A stretch of 64,000 bases of DNA from Adiantum capillus-veneris (lineage: Eukaryota > Streptophyta > Polypodiopsida > Polypodiales > Pteridaceae): positions 19,870,946 to 19,934,945 of the forward strand of contig CM043969.1 in the NCBI GenBank assembly GCA_014529385.2, read 5' to 3'. The translations under genes were made by a program, and so were the position numbers. The notes beneath the pieces were generated by a model. That model did not search any database. It saw nothing but the letters and a program-made list of their open reading frames with translations, and had not been told where the DNA came from. Positions 44,065 to 56,858 of this stretch are shown one piece after another (the first letter of the stretch is position 1; each line of letters opens with the position of its first letter).

Positions 44065-46100
44065 GTTAAAATGCTTGTACAATCCATTTATGCAAGAGGG
44101 TTCCAAAATTGGAAAACCTAATCTAATGGACCTATCCAGACATGCAGGTTTTGCGAACAGGCTCACAAAATTGCCGGTACTAATCCTCCTAGGATTCTAG
44201 ACACTATCTAGGGATATGTGGAAAATTGGCTCCTCCACTAGACTTATTCTTAGTAAGATCTGAAGTGGCTAGAGTCAACCAAGGCATTCAAACAGAGAAT
44301 GGTATGACGATCACTAGAGTCCAATTAGATGTCCATATGAGGTCTAAAGAAGTAACTAGCAATCATTGGCAAGGCACTAGTTTGCGTATCTTTTTGGGTA
44401 TCTCACCACCAATCATTATCACAAGGAACCAATGCATGATCGCCATGTCAATCACAGCTTCTGCTTTCTTGAGGCACGCAAAGAGTGGAGTATTCATGGC
44501 TCAAATTAGAATCACTATGTGATGAGTAAGCGACCGTGCAACCATTCCATCACCTCTTGCACCCTCAAAGCTTCCTACCACATAGCCTAATACTACAACG
44601 CCTTCACTTGCAATCACTGCATGCATGAACCCATATGTGTACACTTGTTTTCCATCGCCAAATCTCGTCTAGTGACGGGTTCTCCTTATCCACATAGGTG
44701 ATTTCATAAAGCTCAGAGATGGGTAAGCGTGGTGTTGTCTCATCCAAAGAAATGCAAGTAGTGTTGGAAGAGAAACAATAGGCCATATAAGAAATGACAC
44801 AAGGCTTAGAAAAATAGTCGTAGGTAGCAATTTCTTATCAAGCCATTGGGAAGTATGCCTTCAAGGACAACAAAAAATAACTACTCCTTTGGGGCATGAC
44901 AGTGCTTATGGAGGTAGCAAGAATCTCCATCGACCATGGCCATCATCAAATACTAGTCATGGAGATATTCAATGTTGATACAACTACAGTCACAATTAAT
45001 ACTTGAAATATGTAGCTAGTTGTTGCTATCATCTCACATATATTTAGACTACCCTTTGACCAAAACCCTAACCTTGCAACGCTTATGCCATCAAAATTTT
45101 CTTGATTGAAATGCCTGAAATCCAAAAAGAAGCAAAACTCAGGTGGACTAGAGATCGTAGAATCAACACTGGACTAGAAATCATCATATAAATCTACTGC
45201 AAAAACCATCAGCTTGAAGAACAACACAACGTTGTTGTGTCGCTCCACTTTCACACTGGGAAATTAATAGGGCCATAAGATGCAGAGTGGGCCTACCTGC
45301 AGGATATGCTTACCAGGTCAGAAAGCTTTCTGGAATGTCTTCTCTTGCAGTGCATTGGCAACATGATATGCTAAAAGATTATGCTTACAAATGCTTTGTT
45401 AAAAAATGATGTGCTCGACAATGCTAATCGACATAAATGCTTAATGTGGCGCTCTTACAAAAGCAACTAAAATTCTTGATAGGCTTTCCATCTGAAATGT
45501 CATCACTTGGAATGCCTTGAATGCGGATCTCAAAGAAAGGGCTTTTTTTCAAGGCTTTTATTTATGCTTGCACTTTGAAGGAGTACTGAGGAGATGGTTA
45601 GGTATGAGCTTTGGGCAAAACATGTTGTGAAAAGTAATGGTTTGGTTAATATGTAAGCCAAGTTAATTTTGTTTTTAGTATTGCAATGGGGGCAAGCTAA
45701 GGAAGGATGTTTTTTATTTTTAAGTAGTTAAGCTTGGACAGAATGATGGATAAAGAATGACACTACTGCAGCGGTACGAGTCTGAGGGTTGCTACTAAAG
45801 GAAAGAAGGGAAGCCACCAAAGTTTGGCATGCAGTTTTTGCAGGGTGGCAGCCATTTGCATAAAGGAGGAGGCCCCCAGTGCATTAGAGGGAGGGACTGA
45901 GCAGGGATCAAAAGCGTCCATCATTGACGAAGGGGGATGAACGCAAGAAGGGATGGCTTTTGGGAGCACTGCAAGGGGCAGAGTCCAAGGCGGGGTTATA
46001 CACATGCAGTTAAAGGGGCCAAAAGATGGAAAAGTGCCGTCATAAGAAAAGGGCTTCCAAGGGGCATTCCAAGTGATGAAATTTTGGATGAAGAGCCCAT
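44065..46100. other. No gene recognised
   Basis: Unassigned DNA with no known-family frame. The 119-codon minus frame at 45763-46122 is Pro/Phe-rich and looks like a chance reading. Confidence 0.5.
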
Positions 46101-46480
46101 CAAGAACTTCTTGTGATTTCATGAGAGCACCTCGCTAGGCATACATGTCTACCTAGGTAATGCTAAGCACGACAGTGCCAAGCACGTCATCAAAATAAAT
46201 CATCGCATTTGTCATATACATCAACCAAAGCTTTGCCAAATACAACATCTAAAGCTGCCTTGCCACTGTTATGTTTGTCATATCCCACGACATTCCAAAT
46301 ATAAACTCCTCAAGCATTCTTTGTGCTTTCTAAAGTGCACCGATTTTGGCATACTGATAGCCAAGGCAGTTCCAAGATCAACTGCCAATTAAAGCATCAC
46401 ATTTGGCACAAACATGGACCAAAGCACTGTCAAACTCAACTCTTGGTCCACATAGCGAACAACTACATTCACACTATTGT
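46100..46480 (-). repeat. Degenerate relative of the G1 LTR
   Basis: The stretch ACTCCTCAAGCATTCTTTGTGCTTT then TTTGGCATAC matches in order the G1 LTR text at 8690-8745 (CATCAAGAAATTTTTGTGCTTT, TTTGGCATAC). TCAACCAAAGCTTTGCCAAAT resembles TCAAAGCTTCGCCAAAT there. Orientation is the same as in G1. Confidence 0.45.
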
Positions 46481-46484
46481 TTCG

Positions 46485-47300
46485 TGCTCTTGGAACTCAC
46501 TTAATCTGTTTCTTATTCTCCTATTTCCCATCATGAAAGCAGAGCGACACGACAACATACATGTCTGAAAAACTTTTCAGCATGTTACCACCAGGGATAA
46601 CTACCCTATCAATTTGAGTTTGATTCTCTATCATAGCATAGTCACATAAATAGTAAAAATCAAAATGCAGCACCATTTTATTGGATTACACGTGTTCCAT
46701 ACCATCAAAATATAAAAAATATTAATCTAAGATTAGTAAAACTAGAAGGCCAAAAAAGTCAGGTGCTAGCCTTAATTAAGTCAAAAGCCCAAACAACCAA
46801 GAAACACGTGGTGAAGTAGACTTTGATAGAAGCCTTTGAAAAAGATTCTAGAAATCTACGACTACGAAAATATTTTTGGGATCAACTGAGTGCCAAAGCA
46901 AAGAAGACAGTAGGAACATTGGGGAAGAAGAAGCTTGAAGTGGCCATTGCCTAGGTAGCTAGAACTTCTACAACTATAGTCATCATAATACCAAGTATGA
47001 TCCCCGAGACAACCATCAATTTGTAGAAGAGCCCCAATTAAAAAACTGAACAAGCAAGAACCTCGGAACAATCTCCAACAGTCACTAGATAGGGCTCAAC
47101 AATCACCACAACCTTAGTCCAAAGGTCTATAGATAGGCTTTAGGCCTTATAAACGAATAGATTGGTGGGTGATCTGGTCATTGGTACCTCCAGAAGAGTG
47201 GTAGTACCTTACAATGTTCTAGTTAGATAGTACTGATGTCAACACAATCACAAGTGGCTATGTAGTCACTATTCAAATAGGCTGGAACACAACAGTAAAT
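46485..47300. other. No gene recognised
   Basis: Unassigned DNA between the degenerate LTR and the coiled-coil relic. Confidence 0.5.
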
Positions 47301-47960
47301 GCTCTAGGATAGATGATGGAGGCCCGGACAAGCATGAAAGATTCTGACACTACTCACTTCCAACACCAACTAGAACAAGAAGTTGTCCGTGTTGACAACT
47401 ACAAAAATGAGCTATTGATACAACATGAAAGGGAGACAAACACTAAAATGACCAAAGAATTACAACCATAAACTGAACAGTTGAAGCTTCTTAATTTAAA
47501 TTTAAACGTTGAAATATGAAAACACACCAAGGAGTCAACAAAACACAAGTCTTCACTAGATTAAAAGCAAGCAGATCATGAGAATCTAATTCCACAATGT
47601 CATGCAACAATCCATTATGGATAAGTATATTGAACTATCACTAGTAGACGTCATCGACTCAGAAGAAAAGTTGACCCTCAATCTAGGGGAATTACTGAAC
47701 CTAGTGGTCGTATAAAAGAAGGTCTGGAGGACAAGAGCTCCAAGTTCACTAGTGGTTTATCCAACTAGTGGTTTATAAAAGAAGGTCTGGAGGACAAGAG
47801 CTCCAAGTTCACTAGTGGTTTATCCAACAAGAGCTCCAAGTTCACTAGTGGTTTATCCAACTAGGTGCTTCTCAAACAGTGACAACAAATCTAGATGAAG
47901 ATGACGATGATGAGGAGGACAAAGAAGACACCATGGAGGGGGATCCATATCTTGCTTAAG
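47300..47960 (+). pseudogene. Decayed coiled-coil reading frame with acidic tail
   Basis: Plus-strand translation yields QHQLEQEVVRVDNYKNELL, then further charged segments and an acidic end (DEDDDDEEDKEDTMEG) before a TAA at 47957. Stops interrupt it. The product is not recognised. The position upstream of a gag relic is reminiscent of the extra frame at 11290-13930, but I see no direct similarity. Confidence 0.35.
47705..47866. repeat. Tandem repeat in the acidic-tail frame
   Basis: The unit GAGCTCCAAGTTCACTAGTG is present three times, at about 47738, 47799 and 47829. The first two are part of a ~61-bp unit that includes AAAAGAAGGTCTGGAGGACA. The third is a shorter copy. Confidence 0.9.
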
Positions 47961-48344
47961 TTTGTGTGGTAATTTCACGCTACGATTTTCTTCTTTTCTC
48001 TTCCAATCTTCATCTTTATTTGCACCTAGTACTTAGAAGTATCTCATCTTTCTTACTTGCCTTGAATATCTAGAGGAACAACCCGAGCAAAATAAACTTC
48101 CATACCTTTTTCTTGTACTATCCTTTAGAATCAAATTATTAGCCACAAACCCCACTTTTGACAATTATTAGTGTTTCTTTTTGAGCCCGAGCAAATGTGG
48201 GAAATTCCTCTGTCTCTAAGAGTTGAGCCTTTGCTCGGTTTTGCTATGAACCAAGGAGATTTATATACACTGCTTGTCCCAATTGCTAGGCAAAATATAA
48301 ATATCATTGTGAGCACTAAACTACAATTTCAAAGGACAATTTAT

Positions 48345-48620
48345 AGCATGTTTGGGCCACAAAGGTTAGCCGCCTTTAATGCATCATTAAATCCTTTTAT
48401 CCTACCCATGATCATATATGAATTGAGCTTTGACATTTTCATTTTTTTCTTGTTTTGAGTGAGGGGTTCTGTATATATGTGTGTGAAAGAGACTGAAGCT
48501 CCCGTGGTTGCATTCACAATTGATTACTAAGTTTCAACATGTCAAAGTCTCTTGCAAGCTCTCACAACTAGAGGTCCCATGCTTTCCTGGCAAGAACGCC
48601 AACTTTTCGACATTCTTTTG
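48345..48620 (+). repeat. Direct repeat, left copy (pairs with 49665-49945)
   Basis: Both copies start AGCATGTTTGGGCCACAAAGG and include CTTTAATGCATCATTAA and TACTAAGTTTCAACAT, in order, about 1.3 kb apart. They may be remnants of a local duplication or of two LTR/leader copies flanking the gag relic. Confidence 0.75.
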
Positions 48621-48699
48621 GTGAACCCAATGTGGAATAAGCCACGGTGAAGGTTTGAGATGGTGTTTAAAAGATTCAAACCATGGAGGATCAATAAGG

Positions 48700-49560
48700 C
48701 TATCAAGATATGCAATTTGATGTTGGGAAAATTCAAATGATCCAAGATGTTGCTATCTTCATGCAACAAAACAAGCTACAAAAAGGAGAGAATTCTCAAC
48801 CACACAGGCGCTTCACTTGATTGTCGACAAGATTGATAAGTTTGATGAAAAGAATATCACAAAGTATCTTCGTCACTATGAGAAGGAGATGGAGTTAGAA
48901 AGGGTGTTAGGAACCGAGATGATGATGAGTTTTGAGCTTGTTGTGGTGCCAGAGATTTGTGACTGTGTGAAAACTATAAGGGCTAAGCATGGCAAAGATT
49001 GGGAAGCTTTCATGGTAGCTCTAAAGGATGAATAATTCATAGAGGATGCTGAAAGGGTTACAAAAATTCCATTTCTGAACTTCGTTACAAAGCCAAAGGA
49101 AGGACTTCCTTCACTAAATTAGTAAGGGAGTTTGAGTATCACTATGCCCAATTATCGGTGACAAAAAGACATACCTTGGATTGGGAAAAGAAAGAACTAT
49201 TTGTGCAAGTTGTAGGACCAGAGGTTCAAGAGAAGCTTGAACTAATCCTGGAGGACAAGAGTATGGAGCAAGGATTGAAAACAAAATGTTAGCTCTAGAG
49301 GATGAATACTTCATAGAGGATGATGAAAGGGTTACAAAAGAACATTTCTAGACTGGGTCACAAAGCCAAAGGAAGGAACTTCAATCACTGAATTACTAAG
49401 GGAGTTTGAGCATCACTATGCCTGATTATCGGCGATAGAAAGACATACCTTGTCTAGGGAAAATAAAGAACTATTCATGCAAGTTGTAGGACCAGAGTTC
49501 AAGAGAAGCTTGAATTAATCTTGGAGGACAAGTGTACATAGCAAGGATTGAAAACCAAAT
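48700..49560 (+). pseudogene. Gypsy gag relic with 274-bp internal tandem duplication
   Basis: The frame at 48817-49035 has DKIDKFDEKNITKYLRHYEKEM, VVVPEICDCVKTI and DWEAFMVALKDE. It continues after a stop with FIEDAERVTK and LREFEYHYAQL-like text. Order and blocks (VVPE, DW, ED.xRVT, LFVQV) match G1 gag at 6404-7186. The part from 49017 to 49290 is repeated at 49291-49560 with scattered substitutions. Stops and frameshifts are frequent. Confidence 0.75.
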
Positions 49561-49664
49561 GGAAATAAGTCAAAGATGCAGTTTCACTACTTGCCAAGAG
49601 ACAATGTCGGTGAGACAAAATGGTGATGTCTAATGGTACTTCTCTTTCATCACACCAAAACTCT

Positions 49665-49945
49665 TGTAGCATGTTTGGGCCACAAAGGTTAGCCACCTTT
49701 AATGCATCATTAACCCATTTTATCCTACACATGATTAGATTTGAACGGAGCGTTTGTCTTGTTTTGAGTGAGGGTTCTTGCATATATGTGTGTGTGAGAG
49801 AGTGAAGCTTCCATGGTTGCAATCAAAGTTTTTACCATTAACTACTAAGTTTCAACATATCAAAGTTTGTTGTAATTCCTCGCAAACTCTCACAGTTAGA
49901 GTCTCCGCGCTTTCTTGGAAAGAATGCCAACTTTTTGACAATCTG
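49665..49945 (+). repeat. Direct repeat, right copy
   Basis: See the left copy at 48345-48620. Differences include substitutions and small indels. Confidence 0.75.
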
Positions 49946-49989
49946 AGAGACTTTCATTCTCTAATCTTTGTGCATAGCCTTGTTGCAAG

Positions 49990-51020
49990 ACATTCTGCAA
50001 TCGATTTAGTGCTTTGATTTATGGTCATTGGTGGCAATTTTCATATGGTTTTGGTGCTTGTTTTTTTATGCACATGCACTTTGTTGAAGTACTTTGAGTG
50101 CAAACTACCTTTGTATGTGGAATTGTGGAGCCATTTTTGACATTTCTACTCATTGGCAATGAGTAGTGTTATGGTTTATGGTTTATGCGGTCTTGGTGAG
50201 ATTTTGAGATTTTTTTAAATTTCAGGGAAAACTTTGTCAAGTTTTTCCTAAATAACTTTGTCATATTTTTCCTAAATCTGCACCATGATTTGTGTGTATT
50301 TGTAGTTTAGTCTCTAATGGTTTAGTGGTCGACTGCGACTCCCACTTTGACAATGATTGAGTTTTGACTCTCACATTGACAAGATTTGTTATATTTGGAC
50401 ACAGATTGGTGTTCTTGTATCTACTCTCATACGAGTGAGATTTGTGTATGCTTGTAGTGGCTACAACTTACACATAGTCACAAGTTCTACAACTTACCTG
50501 TACAAGTGTCTCGTAGTTATCAAATTGTGTGTGTAGTTTTGTAGGATGTGTATTGAGCATCATGTTTGCTCTCTACTTACGCATATGGTTATGCATTTTG
50601 TGCTCTAGTGAGAGCTGTTTATCTTAGTCCTGAGTCTTTGCTACTTGTTGTGCCTGCATTATCACTTGGTGCTTGTTTATGCATTGACTTTTCTTGGTTT
50701 AGAGTAGAGGCTGAACATTGCTACTATACATTACTTTGGTAGAGCTTCATTTTGCATATGCAAGCATCGTATTGATGTGTTGATCATTGTTTATGGTTGA
50801 GACTTTGATAGAGATTTTGCTCAATATACAAGGGAGAGTGTGCTAGTTTTTTCCCACGATTTCTCATCATAGTTTTGGCTTCATCACCATACACCTTTGT
50901 TGCATATGTGCTTTTCACTAACCTGCCATCCATCATGTGTGACAATTCAGAGTCAACACAATGATGACTCGTGAGGGATAGAGGTATTGTAGTTTTTTAT
51001 ATATGCAATGTTAACATTGT
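49990..51020. other. No gene recognised
   Basis: T/G-rich DNA. No frames of known family. It may include the 5' part of C3 in decayed form. Confidence 0.5.
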
Positions 51021-51405
51021 GATCACATAGGGCACATTAAGCACCACTGTTTCAAATGTATGAGGTAGCAACAAAGATGTATGCATGATACATATGAGCT
51101 TTTGATACATGCTAGAGTGGTGTCTTCATATGCCTCTGACGGAGATGTCACATTCACCTTTAGTGTTCCTCTTGATTACAAGTCAAAAGTGACACTTTTC
51201 AGTCTTTGTTTCTAGAAGAGGATGCAGTTTTGCATGTCACATCACATTGTGAGTGGTTTAGCACTTTCTCTAGTGGGAGATTTGGTTGTGTGCACTTGGC
51301 CGATGGTTCAATGCTTGACATTGCAGGTGTAGGAGATGTTTACTTGTCATTGCCTAGTGGTGCATCCTACACATTACGAAATGTGCACTATGTTCCTTAA
51401 CTGAG
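51020..51405 (+). pseudogene. C3 copia gag zinc knuckle and protease relic
   Basis: Near 51027 the plus strand reads a CCHC knuckle with a stop in it (C-stop-HCDHIGHIKHHC). From 51210 the frame has HVTSHCEWFSTFSSGRFG, VHLADGSMLDIAGVG and YTLRNVHYVP, the usual copia protease and its downstream blocks. The catalytic DSGAS is replaced by a degenerate EDAV. The remaining pol from integrase onward is deleted or unrecognisable. Confidence 0.8.
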
Positions 51406-51409
51406 ATAT

Positions 51410-52312
51410 AGTTTGATCTAGTGAGATAGCTAGCAAACTAATGGTGTCCGGTGCTTCTTAGAGAGCAGCATGTCTAGATGCATTGAAAATCTCTAGTGAT
51501 TCCCAGGAAAGCCCGAAGTGGCTTGGTCTACCCTATGCATGTATCGGAGAGGTACGAGACAATATAGCATTGATTTTGTTGTCGGCATGCATTGAGCAAG
51601 AGATGAGACATTTCTCCTTTGTTAGTGAGCTCCACCATGCTCATAAGACAAAGCATGTAGCTGTGCAAGAGATTTCAGTAGACTCTGTAGAGAAAGAGGT
51701 AGAGTAGCAGTGCTCTAGTGATACACATCAATTGTCATCAGAATCTGTGTAGGGAGAGTTAGAGCAGGTCTGCTTCCTAGAAACACATGCAAAGATGACA
51801 GACATGGTGTTTTCTGATATACTCATGCTAGAGGTTGATGAGTTGATGCTAGGACATATAGTTCCACCTAGGGATGTAGCCCTTCAATTTTTGGTGATGA
51901 CACATCCATACATGACCAGTAGTCCTAATGGTGAAAAGTATGCACATAGCACTGAGGAGGATAGTACAACCAGGTTTGCATACCTTTTGTCAGCGTTTGG
52001 GCATCTCATGTTTGACTTGTTAGTGTTGAGGCCCAACTTAGCAGTTATAGTGGGAACATTTGCAACAGGGATTTTAAATTGTACAATGACTAAAGCTAGC
52101 ATGAGGCTTCCTCGAACCATACAAAGTTGTCTACAAGATTTACATGTAGGATCTAGCATGGATACGCGCGCTCGCCTATCACTAGAACTGATACAGTTGC
52201 ATGTAGATTGAGTGAGCAAGCTAGTGGGCATAGGTTAAAAGAGTGTCTCAGCTATTTTCCTATACATACTAGTAGTTTAGCTGGTAGGATTCACTTATCA
52301 GCACATTCGTCT
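51410..52312 (+). pseudogene. C3 decayed interior
   Basis: Frames at 51483-51707 and 51795-52211 are open but carry no recognised copia pol blocks. The position between protease and purine tract implies large deletion and replacement. Only the surroundings identify it. Confidence 0.35.
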
Positions 52313-52325
52313 TTAAGTGGGAGGT
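52313..52325 (+). other. Polypurine tract of C3
   Basis: TTAAGTGGGAGGT followed by TGTTGGGGTAAAG, the same arrangement as in C2. Confidence 0.85.
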
Positions 52326-52476
52326 TGTTGGGGTAAAGGAGACGTGCTTTGCCCCAACATAGATGTCCAGTGTCTGTCACCCATTGACCTCACTAACCCA
52401 CTCACTTATTATTAATACAAATAGAAGAATAGGGAGTGAGTGCTACTTTAGGACACTTTGCTCCACCCCAATCTGT

Positions 52477-52480
<4 letters not shown>
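52326..52480 (+). repeat. 3' LTR of C3, right end unclear
   Basis: It starts TGTTGGGGTAAAG. Positions 52347-52359 (CTTTGCCCCAACA) are complementary to the start with one mismatch, making a 13-bp hairpin at the LTR tip. A (CT)n run at 52481-52516 follows. The end lies before element L1 at 52530. Confidence 0.65.
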
Positions 52481-52518
<38 letters not shown>

Positions 52519-52722
52519 GCCTAGGGTAATACCAGGCATGCCAATGGTCAGGATGGAGCCATGTGGTCAAGGGGGCCCTAATATTAGCAAGACAGGGCGT
52601 ATATAGGGTATGGCCGGGTGGAGACTTGCAAGCTCTAGTTCCCTCAATATCACATCGGTATCAAAGCTCAAGGGAAGGGAGAGCTATGGAGGAGGGGGGG
52701 AATACCTTGCACAATTTTGCAT

Positions 52723-52772
52723 GCTCTCTCTCTCTCTCTCTCTCTCCCCCCCCCCCCCCCCCCCCCCCCCCC
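52723..52772. repeat. (CT)n(C)n in the L1 leader
   Basis: About 12 CT followed by about 27 C, about 115 nt after the LTR TATA-like box. The overlapping 135-codon frame contains a proline run made by this tract. Confidence 0.92.
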
Positions 52773-55700
52773 CTTCAAGCACATGGCATGGGCATGGCCC
52801 TAGAGCAAGCCGCTAAGATCAAGTCGAGGTCGACAATGTTCAAGAGGGCTTATCAACAAGCAAAAAGGGGAGGAAACCAACCATTTGCAGGCACTCTTGG
52901 AGCGGGGAGAGATCCAACATTTGACCTGGTCAAATTCTTGGTCAAAATCCTACATGGGTGGGCTAATTAGGTTTGCGGCTCCAAGGGGAGGGAATCTTGA
53001 CCCTGTGGCATGGCCACAGGAGCAACACAACAAGCGGTTTCTCCTTTTCTTCCTTGTGTTGCTTTGTAATAGAGCCACGATCGCTATTTCTTTTTCTTGT
53101 TTTCCACTTGGGGGATGCCCACAGTCAAGGGATGCCCACTCTTCAAAGGCCTTAAGGGGCATATACACCCCCCTTCATTGGATTGGAACATGACAATGGA
53201 TACTTGGCAAGGTCAACACTATAGCTGCCAAGGGCACCATGAGCTGTATGATCTTTTGAGCTACATATTTTTTTCTGCTATTAGTGCAAGTTGGAGTTAC
53301 AACATATTCGGACAGGGAGAACCTTGAAGGTAATTCTATATCGACAAAGATTGCACGAAAGCAATAAAACATATGAGATTCGGCCTTGACCTGAGAATTT
53401 GATGAAAGTGATTAACATCGAACAAGGCCCGACATGAATGTCATCCACAGTTGTTTAGGTAACCCTAGAAGCACACCTTCGAGCTATGCATGGCATCAGA
53501 TAGAGCCAATCACAAGGTTTGAGGTTTCTTGTTTTTGAAGTTTCCATCGCTTTTTGTATAAATTAATATTGTAGGAGCTTTGCATTATGATAATCTTGGC
53601 TATGATGCCCTAAGAGAATACATATAGGTTTGAGTATGACCACGGTCATTCCGTTCATGTCCAACTAAAGCTGTGGTTATCACACTTTGGAATAAGGAGC
53701 AAGGCTCCATATGGAATTGCTCACGAGCACAAGCACAACATGTACAAGATTTGATGGTCTTGATTGTTCGGACATGAACATCTAATAATGACAATCAATT
53801 TCACAGAGACAAGTACTTTGACCCTAAAACATGGGATTATAAAAAGGCAAAGCGCCAGATATAGATATCATACATTTCACCTTGGATTGCAAATCGGGCA
53901 ATGCCCTCAACAACACAAATTCAAAAATCTATTGAACAACAATAGATTTATTCTATAAACCAAGCAAAGGTATCTGACGGAAAGGCAAGTCGGCACAAGG
54001 TATTCACGAGGTATGCAAATCGCTTTTATTTTTATTTTTATTTTTTGATAATGTGCTCGTTAGTTATGGCATGCTAAAGATGTGTGTGCACTCTAAGAAA
54101 TCTAGAGGCAAGCACAACTTGACTATGCAACAACTCAATAACAAGTATTCCTTCTCTTAAATACTTTGATTGACCATGCTCATCAGAGGTTAAATTTTGA
54201 TGCCACGATAAGGCCAAACAACACTACTTTCCACTCTCAAGGAGACCGGCACAACCTCTTGTTAGGATTGCTGCAGGAGACACTGGTGCTCGGCATGGCC
54301 ACCCTTTTGTTCCAATTCTAAGAAGCAGTATTGGGCACCTCAGATGCATAAGGCTTTCAGGAGCATGGCTCCATGCATTGGATGCATTATCACTTAAAAT
54401 CCATTATAGCTTGCTAGGGAGTAGGCGACACAAGTACATGAAGCACATTGGAAATCGAATTGACATCCACAACTATGAGCTGAATCCAATGTTGACCACC
54501 CCACATACAAGATGCAATGACCTTCAATGCCAAGGGCACGCATAGCATTAGCTCACAAGATTGCGACTGTTATTGAAGCCAAGGGCTTACCAATCCATTT
54601 TTTTGATATGCATGTATGGCATGAAAATACGATGGAAGTACAACCACCCCATCATTGTATATGCTTTCACAATACCATCAGCTACTTTGTCTACAAAGAT
54701 TTGAGACTAAGAGATGTGCTTCTAGTCGTTTTATATGTATACAATAGTGAGCACTTTACATTATTGGTTCTATGCACAAGGTGCAACCAATCCCAGTGAC
54801 ACTTTTTATGGTTAGCAAGTAGTCATGGCCTAGCTATCCAGAAAATGATTAATCAAAAGACATGAATACATAAAGAGAGCATCCATGTAGGTAGTCTCTT
54901 CCATAAACACCCGAGACAGTCTAGTATGAATATTTTCTTTGAGGGTATTTGCCATTGTTCTCATTTGTCATTCGGGAAAAGATTATGTCTCACGACTTAG
55001 TTATGAATAACATTCCAATTGAAGAAGTGATTTTGCTTAGTTGCAACACTAATTTGGCCTCTAGGAGTGGCATTTTTAGGTGTATGACCCCATTAATACA
55101 TAATTACTCCATAGGTGTTGAGAGTCATGATTTGAGCTCAGTATGGTGGTACTTTCAAGGAAAGAAGTCCGCAATCTGCCAAGGAGTAGTGGAAAAATTC
55201 AACTTGATTAGTTTATTCCAAACATTTTTGAACATGAAGCCAACCAAGGGGTTTGGATTGCAAAGGCGACACCCAGGGTTACCGGTTTCTACTGCTTGTT
55301 TTTATAGGTTTTTCTTTCAGGCTTGCAAAGTGCACGTGACTACAGGTAAGTGAATGTTATGTTCAATATCCAAGTATACATTTGATTTGATTTTATTCCA
55401 TTTTTGAATATATTTTGCTTGACTTTTTCAAGTCAGATGAATAAGCTTGACTGCTTTCATCCATTTTTCTCTTCAAAAACATGACAAGGTCATGTAAGAG
55501 CAAAGAATTTTGCACTTCTATGTCCCAAATGCATTTCTGCATTATGTAGTTATGGGCCTATATATAGGGTTTTTCTTTGGCACATGTTGTCACATGGGAT
55601 AGAACATGGTCTAGGAACTCAAGGGGTTCGATTTAGCAAGTGTGGAGCAAGGTTAATGAGGGTCCCTCTCACTCATGTCGGCAAGTGTTTAGAGTTACCT

Positions 55701-56593
55701 CCACACACAAGTACATCTCGTACTTGAAGGATGTTCTTTTTTCGGACATTCTTAGTTGAGACATATTCCACATGTGGAGCATATGACTCTCTGGAATTGA
55801 CACTGGTACCCGCTATTTCAATTATGTGTCACAACAAAGTCCCTAGGTGCTTGTTAAATCTTTTGATAAGACCATTTATGTACATCGTATCAGAAACAAT
55901 TTCAGTGTGGCCAAAAATTTTCGGATACCTAGTGAGATTTGTTAAGGTACATGTGCCATTAAACAACTTTAATGGATGGTTGTCTATACAAGTAGCAAGG
56001 CTCTGTTCTATTGATGAACATAATTCATTGGTACCTAGATGTGATTGATTTTCACATTCCATTATGGTACAATGGAGGACCAAGGGTCGGGATGGACATG
56101 GATATGCAAGTTCAGATCTGTTTTTGCTAAATGCATACACACTAGGTGTTATGGGCCCTAGTGTTTAGCAAAGGCTGATTTGGAGCGGCATGGACATTCA
56201 TGACATAGATTTAACAATCACCAATAGAGATCATGGCTTGGTTTGAGTGCTTGTGGATCTTTCACGTTTACCAAGACAATTTTTCAAAACATTGTTGATT
56301 CCTCAACAATGTCGTAAGGCACCGTGATCCCAATTACTAGTCATTTTGGTAGACTGTCTGTAAATGGTGGGGAAACACACCTCAGTGTTGTCATTTATCC
56401 AAAGAGGATAAGCAGATTAAAAGAGTAATCTTTTGCTAAAGGATATGTAAAGCGCGTATGTTAGTACCAAGCAATCCAATTAGAAAGCATGTATTGATCT
56501 AGTTGGAGTTTGCTAACATTAAATAGAGCATGTATATGACTAGGTTTAGTCTCTTCATGATTAAGTCAGGTTCTTGACCTTGAACACTAGTTA

Positions 56594-56598
56594 TGGTG
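56594..56598. other. Target-site duplication of L2, left
   Basis: TGGTG, repeated at 61715-61719. Confidence 0.9.
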
Positions 56599-56718
56599 TG
56601 TCAAGCCAAGGGCTAGGATGGACATGCGATCAAGTGGTGCGATATTTAGGGACTAGGAGTCTATGTATATGCACGGTTGGGTGAAGAGTTGCATGGTCCA
56701 GTCCTCCATGGTCTTACA
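56599..56718 (+). repeat. 5' LTR of L2
   Basis: It begins TGTCAAGCCAAGGG and ends GGTCTTACA. It has a TATA-like TATGTATATGCAC at about 56662. It is colinear with 61595-61714 with scattered substitutions. Confidence 0.92.
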
Positions 56719-56719
56719 T

Positions 56720-56731
56720 TGGTATCATAGC
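56720..56731 (+). other. Primer-binding site of L2
   Basis: TGGTATCATAGC, one base after the LTR, one mismatch from the initiator tRNA-Met complement. Confidence 0.88.
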
Positions 56732-56776
56732 TAGGGGAGAAGGAGAGGGAAGCATGCATGGTCATGCGTGAAAGCA

Positions 56777-56858
<82 letters not shown>

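Larger units (their letters stand above)
52530..56598 (+). mobile_element. Non-autonomous-looking LTR element L1, 5' part
   Basis: It starts with a 125-bp LTR (52530-52654) homologous to the L2 LTRs and a primer-like site CGGTATCAAAGC at 52656-52667. Its interior is related to that of L2: 55080-55310 resembles 59615-59900, 55560-55830 resembles 60020-60290, and TGTTATGGGCCCTAGTGTTTA lies at 56145 and 60630. L2 interrupts it at 56598. No gag or pol frame is recognised. Confidence 0.7.

Noticed and set aside
45763-46122. 119-codon minus-strand ORF
   Set aside because: Composition is Pro/Phe/Ala rich with no motif, and it has no promoter or relatives in the window; treated as chance.
47705-47866. 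Regular repeats considered as a CRISPR-like array
   Set aside because: Only three imperfect units, inside a decayed eukaryotic frame, without unique spacers of even length.
52563-52970. 135-codon plus ORF in L1 with a proline run
   Set aside because: The proline run comes from the (CT)n(C)n tract. The flanks are not gag-like, and the frame is not seen in L2.
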